DNA of 64,000 nucleotides from NCBI GenBank assembly GCA_963576735.1, contig OY755173.1:20616873-20680872 (forward strand), given 5' to 3'. The position numbers and the translations under genes were made by a program. Below are positions 1 to 11,762 of the stretch, in pieces. Source of the DNA: Bedellia somnulentella (Eukaryota > Arthropoda > Insecta > Lepidoptera > Bedelliidae). Position 1 is the stretch's first letter. Each line of letters starts with the position of its first letter. The notes beneath the pieces are model-generated. The model ran no database searches. It had not been told where the DNA came from and saw only the letters and a list, made by a program, of their open reading frames with translations.

Positions 1-3000
1 GCACAGCACCGAAGTCGACAGCAGTGGAGATTGAATAGATAGAAGAGATAATGAATAACAAAAAACTTTTTATAGTTAGTTTTCACAACGCTGGATCACT
101 AGGAACGGGGCATGATGAGTTGATCGCAGTGATAGGTGGTGTTGAAGCCGATATTATTGCCATCAATGAGACATGGCTCCGTCAGGGTGAGGAGGGTCGC
201 GCTCCCACTGTGCCTGGTTACCGTCTGCGGCACGTACCGCGGCCAGCCGCACTGCGCTCGCGCGGCGGCGGGGTCGGCTTCTACGTGCGGCAGGGGGTGA
301 GCGCGCGCGTGTGTGCGCATCCCCCCGCCTCCTCCGTTGAACAGATGTGGCTTAAGATATGTGTAGGTGGTAAACGAATAACCGTAGGTACAGCATATCG
401 CCCGCAATGGCTGGATGTAGACACTTTTTTTGACGCGTTGACTGACTCCATTACTTCTATGACAAACTATGACCGAATTTTACTAATGGGTGATTTTAAT
501 ATAAACTTCACTGACGCCAGTAACTCTAATTATTGCCGACTTTCCCAATTTTTGGCATGCCTAAACTTGAAGCAGCTAGTCCAGGAACCGACACATTTTA
601 CAGCCAATAATGCAACAACCATTGACCTAGTATGTTCAGACGGGAACGTGAAAACTGTTGACGTTTCGCATGTACCAGAGTTGTGAAGACACGCTTTTAT
701 TACAGTAACATTAGACGTTAAGAAAAAAAAACTACTTCCAAGACGAATAATTTATAGACCTCTGAAAGATATTAAGTTGACTGACTTTAACACAGACTTG
801 CACTCTATTGACTGGGAAGAAATTAAACATTATGATAATGTTAATGACATGGTACAAAGGTACAATGACTTAATATTAAAACTTTTCGATAAACACGCTC
901 CTGAAAAATCTATTATAGTCAAGGATAGGGTAAAACCATGGTTTACTTCTAACGTCAGACTAATGATGCAATTACGCAATAGGGCTTTTCAGCGTTTTAA
1001 GACTAGTAAACGAATTGCACACAAGCAATATTACAAGGAGTTAAAACACCTGGTTGTAGAAGCACTTCACAATGAAAAAGTTTCATATTTTGAGGAGCAC
1101 ATCAATAAAAACAAAGACCCAAAGACACTATGGAAAAACTTAAAACGTGATCTACTACCAGGCAGAGATCACAATGACTTACCACCTCACTTTAACGATC
1201 CCGACGCACTTAACCAACACTTCCTCAATGTTCCCGGTAACACCAGCGTGACTTTGTCTGACCTAACTTACTTTGAATTTAACCGACATGGACTCTCTAC
1301 GTTTTCACTCAAGCCGGTAGAAGCATCCGTAGTTGCTAAAATATTATCTAGAGTTAAGACGAAAGCAAAGGGAATTGACTTGTTATCTATTGACATGATT
1401 ATTTTGACTATGCCTAGGACTTTAGACGTGCTAACTGAGATAGTAAACCGTAGTATTGACACAGAGACTTTCCCTACTGACTGGAAAACTTCCCAAGTCA
1501 CTCCTCTACCTAAAATTCCAAATCCCTTGCATCCTACCGATTTAAGACCAATCAGCATTCTTCCTTGTGCATCAAAGATTTTAGAAGGTGTTGTACGGAA
1601 TCAGCTCTCAGAATATTTAGAAGAGAATAATATTTTACCTGAAAAGCAGTCGGGCTTTCGTAAAAGTCGTTCGACTGCTTCTGCATTGTTGGATATAGTT
1701 GATAATATTTTGGCAGAAAGAGACAACGGGTACGCTACAATCTTAGTTCTATTAGATTTCTCTAGAGCGTTCGATTGTCTGAGTATTCCCCTTCTACTAT
1801 CGAAGATGGCCTACTATGGATTTGATAGTTCAACAATAAGATGGTTTGCAAGTTATTTGTCAAACAGGGGACAAATGGTGGGTTTGCAATCGGCAGCGAG
1901 GGGTACTCAATGGTCTAGTTGTAGCCTACTGCCCCAGGGAGTTCCTCAGGGATCAATACTAGGACCACTTCTTTTTATATTATACACTGCCGATATCGTA
2001 ACTTGTTTACAAAAAAATGTATACCATCTTTATGCTGATGATTTGCAATTTATTATTTCAAGTCCGCCGTCTGAAATATCAAATGCTGTAGACAAAGTTA
2101 ACGCGCAGTTAGATCGCATTGCAAACTGGGCCAATAGAAATTGTTTGATTCTAAATGCCAAGAAGTCTAAATACTTAATCATGGGAACAAAACATCAAAT
2201 CCGTAGTGCATTAGACTCGTTTGGCGGTAAGAGTATATCCATCATGGGCGATCCAATACAAAGAGTAGTAGAAGCAACTAATCTTGGCTTACTCATGGAC
2301 GGGGAACTCCGGTTCGAAAACCATGTCCTCCGAGTTGTAAGCAATTGCTTCTACCGGCTCAAAATACTTTACAATATAAGGGATTACCTCAGCGAAAAAT
2401 TGCGTATTCAGCTGTGTGAATCCCTTGTATTGTCGAGGTTAAATTATTGTGATATCGTCTATGATGGATGTATACTTGGCCGGTCAAGGAAGATAATTCA
2501 ACGTGTCCAAAACGCGTGTGCACGTTTTTGTTTCCGAATCCCTCCTCGTACCCACGTTTCTCCGTATTTGAGCGCTGCAAACCTGTTGAACACAACAGCT
2601 CGTAGGCAGCTACATCTAGCGACTATGTTGTTTGACGTTATTCGTAATGAAACACCGGAATATTTGTTTAATAAAATAAAATGGTCCGCTCAACCGAGAC
2701 TGTATAAAATCAGAGCACATCTTCCATTACACCGTACGGCAGCCTTCAGAGGTAGTTTCAGGTTTGCAGCTTCAAAATGTTGGAATGACATCCCTCCTCC
2801 TATCCGTGACGCAGGAAGTTAATTTACTTTTAAACAAAAGCTTAAAAGTTACTTGCTGTCCATACAAAAGTGTGACTCGAAGTCAAGATCCAACATGACT
2901 CGGTAAAGTTTTTGTACCATTATTTTGCTATATTTGTCTTTGCTTCACTTCTATTTTTTTATTTTTTTTTACATATATTTATTATAAAAACCTTACCTGA

Positions 3001-3475
3001 TATGATAACATATATCTTATATAAAAGTTGATATATATCATTTTATTGAGGATAATATATTATATTTAGTAAGTATTATATTAAGAATTTGTATATTTAG
3101 ATGGGTTTATCGAATTTTTTGCCATGTTACCTTCCTCGTATTGTTTGTTTATTATTATTTTTGGTTATAGTTGTTTTTTGTAAGCCGACCACGCATTGGC
3201 ACTGGCTGAAAATCAGCGTTGCCGTTGTTGTTCTAAACACATCGGTAGCATTATGCTGAGTCAGTGACCAGTTCATAGCTGAGGGGCACTAAATGGAAAA
3301 TTTTAAATTGTTATATATAAGTTTATTTGTTCTTTTTGTTTAGTTTTAATAATGATTAATTTTGTAGTTTATAAGCTTATTGTTTTAAGATTACTGTTGT
3401 GTGTTTAAAGTGTACCTTTAGTTGTGAATAAATGTTTCTCTTTCTTTCTTTTTCTTTCTTTCTTTCTTTCTTTCT
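1..3475 (+). mobile_element. CR1/jockey-superfamily LINE, near full length at the 3' side
   Basis: Non-LTR retrotransposon carrying an AP-type endonuclease followed by a reverse transcriptase in a single frame (51-2906). After it comes an AT-rich 3' UTR of about 570 bp that ends in AATAAATG and a (TTTC)n microsatellite at 3438-3475. A microsatellite end rather than poly(A) is typical of CR1/L2-like elements. The 5' side, where an ORF1 would be, lies outside the window. Clade assignment rests on general RT motif style and the 3' tail, so CR1 versus another jockey-superfamily clade is not settled. Confidence 0.85.
51..2906 (+). pseudogene. LINE ORF2 (endonuclease-reverse transcriptase) with two in-frame stops
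   Basis: Encodes the protein that nicks target DNA and reverse transcribes the element RNA. From the ATG at 51 the endonuclease shows the catalytic-type E40 in INETWL, Y116 in TAYRPQ and D148/N150 in MGDFN. A TGA at 684-686 falls exactly where the SDH motif is expected and the D is replaced by R, so the endonuclease end is broken. The same frame then runs on through RT motifs: DLRPISIL, LLDFSRAFD (motif A), PQGVPQGSILGP (motif B) and YADD at 2031-2042 (motif C). A TAA at 2820-2822 interrupts the C-terminus; reading on in the same frame gives FTFKQKLKSYLLS and a final TAA at 2904-2906. The total of about 951 codons fits a LINE ORF2. With only two nonsense changes in 2.8 kb it is a young but dead copy. 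Confidence 0.88.
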
Positions 3476-4631
3476 AGATTATGTATGTAAATAAAATACT
3501 TGCAAAATATTAATGAATCAAAGGCAAAATCCAAAATAATAATAACGTTTCGGAGTCTGAACCGATTCGGCCACCATTAGAGACCCATCACCAAATCGTA
3601 TCCCTGATAAGTTTCCAAAAGTGAATGATGGATTTCTGTATTAGTATTTTTGTTACCTTTTTATTCGGAATATATAGCCCTTAGTTAGTACACATGCATG
3701 TATGTGAGGAAACATATTAGGTCAGCTTTTAACACTTATTATTATTGCAGCTAACCAAACTTTTGTACCAGTTATTTACTTGCCAAAGAAATTAATTGTT
3801 ATCTTTCTGTATTTTCTTTCAAATTTAACACATCTTTAGCAATAAGACATTCCCGCAAATATTTAAATTCGTAATAAGTCATAAAATTATTTTATAATTT
3901 ATGATGACAAAAAGGTTTTTGTGGTCTAACTAGACATGAAAATCAAACAGAAATCCTATTTAATTAATCCATATGTATGGGTGGCATTTGGGTGGAAAAT
4001 TTGGAAAACTGCTGTAAAATCTAATAACAATATTCGAAGATAATATTTGTGAACAAACATTCTGTTGACTATGTTATTTTATTACAGTGCTTTTGAAACA
4101 AAACACGATAATTTTTAAAAATGAAAATATTCGTTTTTAATGTACACACATACAAACATAAACTTATTTAGCGAAAGCATCACAATTAAAAATTCCTTAG
4201 CAGCTTATTTAAATAGGGAAAGATTGCAAAACTAGAGACGGTTGGTGATGTGTCTCTTAACCGCCTCGTAGCACACCCACGGAAAAAAGAGGGTTAGTAA
4301 AATAAATAATTAAAAAATAACACATTAATTTCAAATTAAAAAGAAAAATCTTTGTTTTTTGAAAGTCAAATTGTAACTTAAAATTAAGTAAAAATATACT
4401 TCTGCTTCGGAAAGTGTATTGTTATTGTTGCGAGACGAACCCGTAAGAAACTTACAAACACACATCTACACCTAGTGCTATTCTCATCCAACTCGTCATG
4501 TGTTGGTGTAATTAACTATGCGGGGACGAGTCGCATTATATTTTCACAAAACCAATTTAATCCACCATCAGACACCATTACTGTGAATAACTTACAGATC
4601 TCTAATTTCAAGATTGATACAAATCTAATAA
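3476..4631. other. Intergenic, AT-rich, with two decayed SINE-A remnants
   Basis: No gene is visible. 3575-3710 (+) keeps scraps of SINE-A (agagacccatcacc, then tttccaaaagtg, then tatagcc and a short tatg tail). 4218-4295 (-) keeps ggttggtgatg, aaccgc and cacccac in SINE-A order. The rest is low-complexity AT sequence. Confidence 0.4.
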
Positions 4632-4881
4632 GCTGTGTTTTTCGGCTTAGAATAGCACTACCCCATTTGTTCCGGTGGGTGTACGTAAGAGGCGACTAAC
4701 GGTATTGGGGCTTTTAAGGGATTTTTGGGCGATGCGGTTGGAGACCCATCACCAACAACCGTTATTTTTACCATCTTTTCCCCACTATCATTTCCAAAAG
4801 TGGCTGTGGAATTTCTAATTTCTCAGCTCTGGCTACCCCTTTTAGGGATTTATAGCCGTGAGTATATGTATGTATGTATGA
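4632..4881 (+). repeat. SINE-A copy (A1 type)
   Basis: About 250 bp with the family order: gctgtg head, cggcttagaatagcactacccc, gtaagaggcgactaacgg, gatgcggttggagaccc, ccccac...ccaaaagtggc, tctggctacccc and gccgtgagtatatgtatg tail. It carries private variants (ccgttattttt and an actatcatttcc insertion) that recur only in the inverted copy at 5170-5424. Confidence 0.9.
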
Positions 4882-5169
4882 TACAAATCTACGAGCAACT
4901 CCAAGTATTTCCAGCTGCAGAGGAGACGAGTAAGTTAGTATCACAACGTTGGTACGTCCACTTTATGCACTTGGCCTAATACCATTCATACTGCATTGAG
5001 CAGTGGCGAATCTGATTAGGGGGAGGGGCAGTGATTAGGGTTTTCTCGTATGGCCTAATTTGTAATACTTTTATGGTTATTTAATTTAATGTATACATTT
5101 ATAGCAAAATGCCCCACGCTCATACGGTATTAAAGCGTGCCCCCAAAAAATCAAAAACTACTTTAAGTT

Positions 5170-5424
5170 ACATACATACATACATACATATACTCACGGC
5201 TGTAAATCCCTAGAAGGGGTAGCCAGAGCTAAGGAATAAGAAATTCCTCAGCCACTTTTGGAAATGATAGTGGGGAAAAGATGGTAAAAATAACGGTTGT
5301 TGGTGATGGGTCTCCAACCGCATCGCCCAAAAATCCCTTAAAAGCCCCAATACCGTTAGTCGCCTCTTACGTACACCCACCGGAAGAAATGGGGTAGTGC
5401 TATTCTAAGCCGACACTACACAGC
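5170..5424 (-). repeat. SINE-A copy (A1 type), inverted sister of 4632-4881
   Basis: Full length from gctgtgtagtgtcggc (right end) to a (tatg)n tail (left end). It shares the rare variants of the 4632 copy, so the two are each other's closest relatives here and lie head to head in inverted order, separated by about 290 bp. Confidence 0.92.
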
Positions 5425-5527
5425 TTTAAGTTACTCCCAACTCTGCAGTAAAATGCTTGACTATATGTCGCAGGAATTCCTATGATATGGCCGTTAAACT
5501 GTATAATACCATAAGCGACGATTTGAA

Positions 5528-6740
5528 ACAGATAAAAATAAAATAAAAAAATAAAAATCATTTATTTGCCAATACATGAGTATAAATGGTGGTGTATAAA
5601 ATAAAGGCCTATGCATGTACTGCCAGTAAGGCGTGCAAATTTTTAAACATTAAAATTATTGATATTTTTGTTTTCGACATATTTTAAAACTACTACAATA
5701 ACATTGTCTGTCATATTAAAAATAAAAAATAAAGTTAAAACATTATTAAAATTTTGTAAGGCCACACACATGTCCAAATATTATCAATTTTATTAAAATT
5801 AAAATGTCATGAAAAAATAAAGAAAAGAAAAAAAAAACATAATTATTATATTATAAAGTAAATCAGGGCAACACATGTCAAAATATTATATAAACTTTAT
5901 TACAATTTCAATGTCATAAAAAATAAAAAAAAGGAAAAACATAGTTAAAATTTAAAAGTCAAATATTGCAATTTTTAATAAAGTCATCAATTGTATAGAA
6001 ACAGTTGTCCAAAAGATAATTAAAAATGATAATTTTATATTTATTGTATGTCAGTAATTTTGTCTCATCCTTAACTAGATTATACAGCTTGATGCCATTT
6101 CATAGCCGTTTCTCTGACAAATCGATAGACTTTTAATATTTGGTTTAGTTAATTGTATTGTATGGTTTCCTCTTTGTGGTCTCGATTTTGGCTCAGTTTG
6201 TTGAAAAATAGATCTATGTTTATACACGAATAATAATATTTCGTATATGTAGAGAGATGGCAGTGGCAATATATTAAGTTTTTTAAATAATGGTCGACAG
6301 CTTTCAAGAAAGTCGGCTCCACACAAGATTCTAACGCATTTTTTTTGCACTTTAAAAGCTCTTATAGAATCTACTGAATTCCCCCAAAATATAATCCCGT
6401 ATCGTAAAACAGAGGCAACATAACCGTGGTAGCAGGCTATTGCCGCATTTTGTGATACCACATACCTGATGCGGTATAGAACTTAAATGTACCTATCAAT
6501 CTTTGTACAAATTCCATCGACGTGTTTTTTCCAATTACAGAAGCTATCTAACGTAAACCCTAAAAATGTTATTGATTCCGTTTCTTTTATCTCTACCTTA
6601 TCGTGTTGAATTTTGAGTTTTAAAGGATTCCTTTTGTGCGTCCTAAATTGAATTAATTGTGTCTTGGTCAAGTTTATTTGCAATTTATTATTATTTAACC
6701 ATATTATTATATTTGCTAATGTCCTATTTATTTCCAGATG
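5528..6740 (-). pseudogene. 5'-truncated jockey-type LINE: RT thumb/C-terminal domain and 3' UTR
   Basis: Reading on the minus strand from about 6740, the frame gives EINRTLANIII, NLTKTQLIQFR, ESITFLGFTLDS and KKHVDGICTKIDRYI, then an in-frame TAA at 6483-6485. It continues in the same frame with VLYRIRYVVSQNA, VLRYGIIFWGNS and VQKKCVRILCG. This is the region after the YADD box of jockey-like RTs; the catalytic part is missing. Near 6110 a frameshift moves the end of the protein to another frame (NGIKLYNLVKDETKLL), which stops at 5959-5961. The AT-rich 3' UTR runs to about 5528 and ends in an A/T-rich tail. It is a dead fragment, clearly different in sequence from the LINE at 1-3475. Confidence 0.8.
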
Positions 6741-7438
6741 AATCTAATTTAATTCAAAACAAAACTGTTTAATTATCTTGTAGCAAATTGCTTTTATAAT
6801 GTGAATGATTTTTTCAACATATGTGACATTTAAAAATTATATTTGACATGATATATTTTTAATGTGTAATTATTTCCTTAATTTTAATTTATTATTGTGT
6901 GTGTTTTTATTTTAATTGTATTGTAATTATTATTATTTCTTTTTTTGACATGTTAAATAACATTGATATTGTAATATAGTATGAATTTTTGGATTGACTA
7001 GATAGGACTATTAGGACTTGAATATTTACACGCTTAATGGCAGAACAAGCTCAGGACATAATTTTAAATAAGATCTTGTTAAAACTCTTGTTTTCGTAAA
7101 TAAAGCATTTTTATTATTATTTTTATTTATTAAAACTATATATAGCTACATGCCGGTGAAAGTTTAAAAGGCGAAACATACAGCTAGACAGACTAAAATT
7201 AAGAAAAAATGTTGGTGTATGTTTCGTGTATATATCCAATTGCATTAATTGAAAGTGGTTATTCTAATATTACAGGTAAACACAAATTCAAATATCAGAT
7301 TTTACTATAACAAACCTACATATACTCACGCAATGAATACCCATAGTACGAGATTACGAGAGTACGATCCTGGCAAACATCTATAACCTTCATTAATATT
7401 TATCAGTTCATTCATCAATAATTATAATTAATAATTTG
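6741..7438. other. AT-rich intergenic sequence with a possible LINE 3' end
   Basis: About 6990-7135 reads like a LINE 3' UTR and tail (aataaagcatttttattatt). No ORF or structured feature is seen otherwise. Confidence 0.35.
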
Positions 7439-7684
7439 CTGTGTAGTGTCGGCTTAGAATAGCACTACCCCATTTCTTTCGGTGGGTGTACGTAAGAGGC
7501 GACTAATGGTATCGGGGCTTTTAAGGGATTTTTGGGCGATGCGGTTGGAGACCTATCACCAACAACCTTTATTTTACTATCTTTTCCCCACTCAACTTTC
7601 CAAACGTGGCTTAGGAATTTCGAAATCCTTAGCTCTGGCTACCCCTTCTAGGGATTTATAGCCGTGAGTATATGTATGTATGTA
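7439..7684 (+). repeat. SINE-A copy (A1 type)
   Basis: Complete copy from gctgtgtagtgtcggc to gtatatgtatgtatgta. It has the A1 diagnostic segments ggtgggtgtacgtaag and cggttggagacc. Confidence 0.92.
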
Positions 7685-8697
7685 GGTCATCAATAATTTA
7701 AAATAATATTTCAAGAAATCCTTCAGATGTACCTACACCAATACCTGGCATACGTTAATATTAAAATATTCATTAAAACAAAAAGCAGCAAATCTGCAAT
7801 CGTTATGAAGTAATAAGTAGTGATATTAAAGCGAAATAAATGCAATAATTTGGCCAACGGTCCATTAGGTTGCTGGCTCAGTACTGCTATGGATACAAAA
7901 TGGCCGAATTAAAACTGCATTGGAATCAAATGTTACGATAATTAGCGGTAATTAGAGTACACGAGCGTACGTTACGAGCAACAACATGCTTAATTTATTA
8001 TTACTGAAAATAAATGTTTTTTGTCTGTACTCTACTCTACTCTAATGTTCATTATCAAAAATGGAATTGAAATACAGTGAAACCCGCTTAAGACGATTGT
8101 ATTCATATTGTAACTAGTAAATGCTGCAGTATTGCAAAACAATCAAAGGGTACGCGCGGCAAGTCAAGAAGAAGGCGTATTAAACGGGAAGACGAATCGT
8201 ATTAAGTGTTAAGAAATGTAGGAAAATATGTTTCAAGTTGCAGGGACCGGCATTAAAAGGCGTATTAATAGGCGTTAAGGTGACCAAATAAATGGAAAAC
8301 TAATTCATTTTTGTTTTTTTTTATGTATCATGGCCTCTTATATGACTCTGGGGATAAACTGTGCAAACGGTGTAAAATAGCCGAGTCTTAGGATGTAGTG
8401 TTCGCAAGGGTTTCCCTATCCCAATGAAAATAAACGATTTCAGTGTGAGTAATGAATTTTAGCCATATCATATAAAAATAAAAAAGTATTCGCAAGTACA
8501 GTTACTTGCTATCATGATACACTATGTTTAGATGAACTCTATCCTCTGCTGCTCTGCCACCCCTTCCTAGACATAAAGTGGGATGATACGTAATCAAAAA
8601 AAAATTGTTCACCAATTTAAGATTGCAAAAATCATGAAACAATTTGTTCAAAGTAGGCCGATTCTGAATTAGCTACTACTGCATTTGTGCAAATAAA
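7685..8697. other. Intergenic, no recognisable feature
   Basis: AT-rich DNA without a supported ORF. 8535-8585 (gctctgccaccccttcc) vaguely resembles a retroposon 3' end but lacks a tail, so it is not called. Confidence 0.5.
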
Positions 8698-8950
8698 CAT
8701 ACATACATTCATACATATACTCACGGCTATAAATCCCTTAACGGGGTAGCCGGAGCCTTGGAATCAAAAATTCCTCAGCCTCTTTTGGAAGTTGAGTGGG
8801 GAAAAGATGGTAATAATAAATGTTTTTGGTGACGGGGCTCCAACCACATCGCCCAAAAATCACATAAAAGCCCCTATACCCTTAGTCGCCTCTTACGATC
8901 ACCCATGGGTAGAAATAGGGTAGTGTTATTCTAAGCCGACACTACACGGC
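8698..8950 (-). repeat. SINE-A copy (A2 type)
   Basis: Full-length minus copy ending in gacactacacggc. A2 diagnostic variants on the plus strand are aataataaatgtttttggtg, aaccacatcgcccaaaaatc and tacgatcaccca. Confidence 0.9.
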
Positions 8951-9306
8951 CAAATAATCATTCAGAGGTAAAATAAAAATGCAACCGTAGTAAGAAAAAT
9001 TTTAAGGTACTTTCTAGTTGCATACATGTAGTTTAAATTGAGTTTAAATTTTAATTGAGTTTTAGGTTTGATCTAATTTAATTTTTAATTTGATCTAAAT
9101 TGTAATTTATTTTTATTTTGTTTTGATTTAAATCGTAATTTATTTTAATTGGATGTAATTGTTAATTAAATTTCATTTTAAGTTTTAATACTAATACAGC
9201 TCTTAAGTGTTACTAATACAAATGGATCCATTGTTATCTGAACAAATAAATAAATTATTATTAAAAAAATAAAAACCAAACCACTTATAACTATATAATA
9301 TACATC
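8951..9306. other. AT-rich stretch ending like a LINE 3' tail
   Basis: 9000-9275 consists of TTTAATTT-rich sequence ending in acaaataaataaattatta plus A-run, which suggests a LINE 3' UTR in plus orientation. No coding part remains. Confidence 0.3.
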
Positions 9307-9554
9307 ATACATACATATACTCGCGGCTTTAAATCCCCAGAAGGGGTAGCCAGAGCTAAGGAATTAGAAATTCCTCAGCCACTTCTGGAAAGTTGTGTGG
9401 GGAAAAGATGGTAAAATAAAGGTTGTTGGTTGGTGGTGGTCTCCAACCACATCGCCCAAAAATCCCTTAATAGCCCCCAATATCGTTAGTCACCTCTTAC
9501 GTACACCCACCGGAAGAAATGGGGTAGTGCTATTCTAAGCCGACACTACACAGC
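9307..9554 (-). repeat. SINE-A copy (A1 type)
   Basis: Complete: catacatacatatactcg tail on the left, gccgacactacacagc head on the right. The internal tggttggtggtgg segment is slightly altered. Confidence 0.9.
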
Positions 9555-9590
9555 TTATAATAATATACAATTATATAATTTCGCATATAT

Positions 9591-10020
9591 TTAATTAACC
9601 GTGATTGTCTCTGCCTACCCCAATGGGAATTAATGGCGTGAGTAAATGTATGTATTTATGTATGTTAATTAACCGTGATTGCTTAGTGGCGTGAACACTG
9701 GATATTGGGCAAAAGATGGGGGTTCAAATCCCGGGTCCCGCCTTCACCAATTTGTCTTTTCTAAAGGCATATGTGTAGTTAATTTGTCATGGTTGTTAAC
9801 GATGAGGGAAACATCGTGAGGAAACCCATATGGCTGGGTTGTGCTTAGCCATGTGACACTGTATCTGTACATAACAACGATAGGTCTGCCCCTTATCACA
9901 TGAGTACACTGTCCAAGCAAAATGTTGGTACTCTGAACACCAGGTGACAAGGTCACGTGATGTTCAGAAGTATTAGTACCTCTGCCAACCCCTTTGAGGA
10001 TTTTTGGCGTGAACGTTTGA
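9591..10020 (+). repeat. SINE-T copy (tRNA-headed), interrupted by a LINE-C tail
   Basis: tRNA-like head with a degenerate A box (gcttagtggcgtgaacac) and a B box (ggttcaaatcc) near 9720. The body contains ccaatttgtcttttctaaag, ggttgttaacgatgaggg and cacgtgatgttcagaag. It ends in ctctgccaacccctttgagg and ggcgtgaacgttt. The first bases of the head (9591-9607) are separated from the rest by a 57-bp insertion at 9608-9664 flanked by a 17-bp duplication. Confidence 0.85.
9608..9664 (+). mobile_element. LINE-C tail, severely 5'-truncated insertion
   Basis: 57 bp reading ctctgcctaccccaatggga then ggcgtgagtaaatgtatg. It is flanked on both sides by the perfect 17-bp direct repeat ttaattaaccgtgattg (9591-9607 and 9665-9681), which is the mark of target-primed reverse transcription. 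Its host site is the head of a SINE-T copy. Confidence 0.88.
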
Positions 10021-11103
10021 GTTGAGAAGTTTTGCAGACAAATAAGCAAAAGTAACAAAAAATAAAGCCTTTAACTTCATGATATTCATAACATTATTTT
10101 AATCTGTTTATGTAGTCATCGTTGATTTAATAAAAATAAGTGTTTATTGACTCTAAATGCAAAATGTTCGGCAAACAACATTTTTCAATTATATTCCGAT
10201 TCGGATGTAATTCGGCTGATTTATTAGGTCGGATTCCTTTATCGGGTTTTATCATAAATTAATTAGACACAAAATAATGCGGCGGCCATTACCGCGCCGC
10301 CGCCGCCGCTCCGCCACGTCACCGCCCGCTACAGCGTGCTTTATTGGGATTATGCTCGGTGAGGTAGATAGAAATGTATGTAATTAGGGAAGTTATTAGT
10401 TAATGAGGCCATATTACAATTATTAATGTTTTAGCTATTTAAATAATGTATGTGTTTTGCTGTAGTTTCAGCTTAGATAAGATCGCACTATACTATCCCG
10501 ATCGGTTCGGTCTTCGTTTTGTACGTTGCAAATTAACTTATTTTTTGAGCACACTATTAGAATTATTGCTGTATCAAACCATCTTATTTCCAAACATTAC
10601 TCAGTACGGTTTATTTCTATAATCATAACCTTTAACCTGAACCCCAGAGCACCCCGTATCTAGATGGGCACAAAAATATGATATCGTCGCTGGCTGGCGC
10701 GCGCGGGCAGCTATTGATTGCTATTATTTCGAGTCATTAAATCAAAGCATGACAATCGAGCCCTCATTATGGCGGACTCGCGCCACAGCGCCACTACCTA
10801 AAATTTGCTATGAATTTAATCAGTTTTGCGACGAGGACGCTAATATGGACGCGGGATATGAAACGCTACGTGAGACTTTGCAACATAGCTGAAATAAATT
10901 TTATTTCTTAGTTATAATGTAATGTAATTTCTAAACATGAATTAAGAACTTTCTGGTTATTAGAAAACTTGATAAAATACAAAATATATAAAATCCAAAT
11001 GCAATAACTATTGGGATTGGCACTTAATAACTTACGGGATTGAAGTACTCAGTATATTACTATTTTCACGGACTTATATATTATTTTGTTACATATAAAA
11101 TAT
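10021..11103. other. Single-copy intergenic DNA with two GC-rich islands
   Basis: No retroposon is recognised. 10275-10350 is a GC-rich run (gcggcggccattaccgcgcc) next to an AT core with taattaattag-like homeodomain sites. 10670-10870 is a second GC-rich block with gctggctggcgcgcgcgggc and cctcattatggcggactcgc. No ORF is seen. These may be regulatory, but only by inference. Confidence 0.4.
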
Positions 11104-11115
11104 TATCTAAAGAAA

Positions 11116-11365
11116 TATCTTTGCTGTGTAGTGTCGGCTTAGAATAGCACTACCCCATTTCCTCCGGTGGGTGTACGTAAGAGGCGACTAACGGTATTGG
11201 GGCTTTAAAGGGACTTTTGGGTGATGCGGTTGGAGACCCATCACCAACAACCTTTATTTTACCATCTCTTTTGCACTCAACTTCGAAAGTGGCTGAGGAA
11301 TTTCTTTTTCCTTAGCTCTGGCTACCCCTTCTAGGGATTTATAGCCGTGAGTATATGTATGTTTG
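11116..11365 (+). repeat. SINE-A copy (A1 type) with clear target duplication
   Basis: Short retroposon of about 245 bp. It has no ORF, a fixed 5' end (gctgtgtagtgtcggctt) and a 3' end with a small CCCTTCTAGGG hairpin followed by gccgtgagtatatgtatg. It is flanked by the 12-bp direct repeat tatctaaagaaa (11104-11115, 11366-11377), which shows RNA-mediated insertion. Seven extra bases (tatcttt) precede the canonical 5' end. There is no convincing tRNA head, so its RNA polymerase III origin is unproven. It resembles SINEs common in moth genomes. Confidence 0.92.
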
Positions 11366-11614
11366 TATCTAAAGAAAGAAAATACGTTTATTCGCCATTG
11401 CAGGCACACGAAAAACAAATGTTTTACAAAAACAATAAATACAACACAAAAAAGCAATAAAAATACAAAAACACATGTACACTGTAACGACACAGTATAA
11501 GATACAGAGTATCGTTACTATCTCGTGTTTAATTACAAAGTAAAACGAATATAAAACATTTGAAAAATATTACTCATCTATCGATTGACGTGTATTCACA
11601 CGTTTATAAGTTGA

Positions 11615-11762
11615 TTGGGCAAATTGATAATAAAGGCTGGTCGGTGAAGAGTCTCCAACTTCACATCCCAAAAATCACTTGGACAACCTCACAAACATAG
11701 TCGCTTTTTATCAGCGAGCGGGAAGAAATGGATTAGTGCAATACTAAGCCGACACTTCCCAG
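11615..11762 (-). repeat. Decayed SINE-A remnant
   Basis: Retains gataataaaggctggtcggtg, catcccaaaaatcact, gtcgctttttatc and taagccgacact in family order, strongly diverged and lacking the tail. Confidence 0.6.

Noticed and set aside
684..686. TGA in the LINE ORF as programmed read-through
   Set aside because: It coincides with loss of the catalytic SDH residues and a second stop occurs at 2820; simple decay is the better reading.
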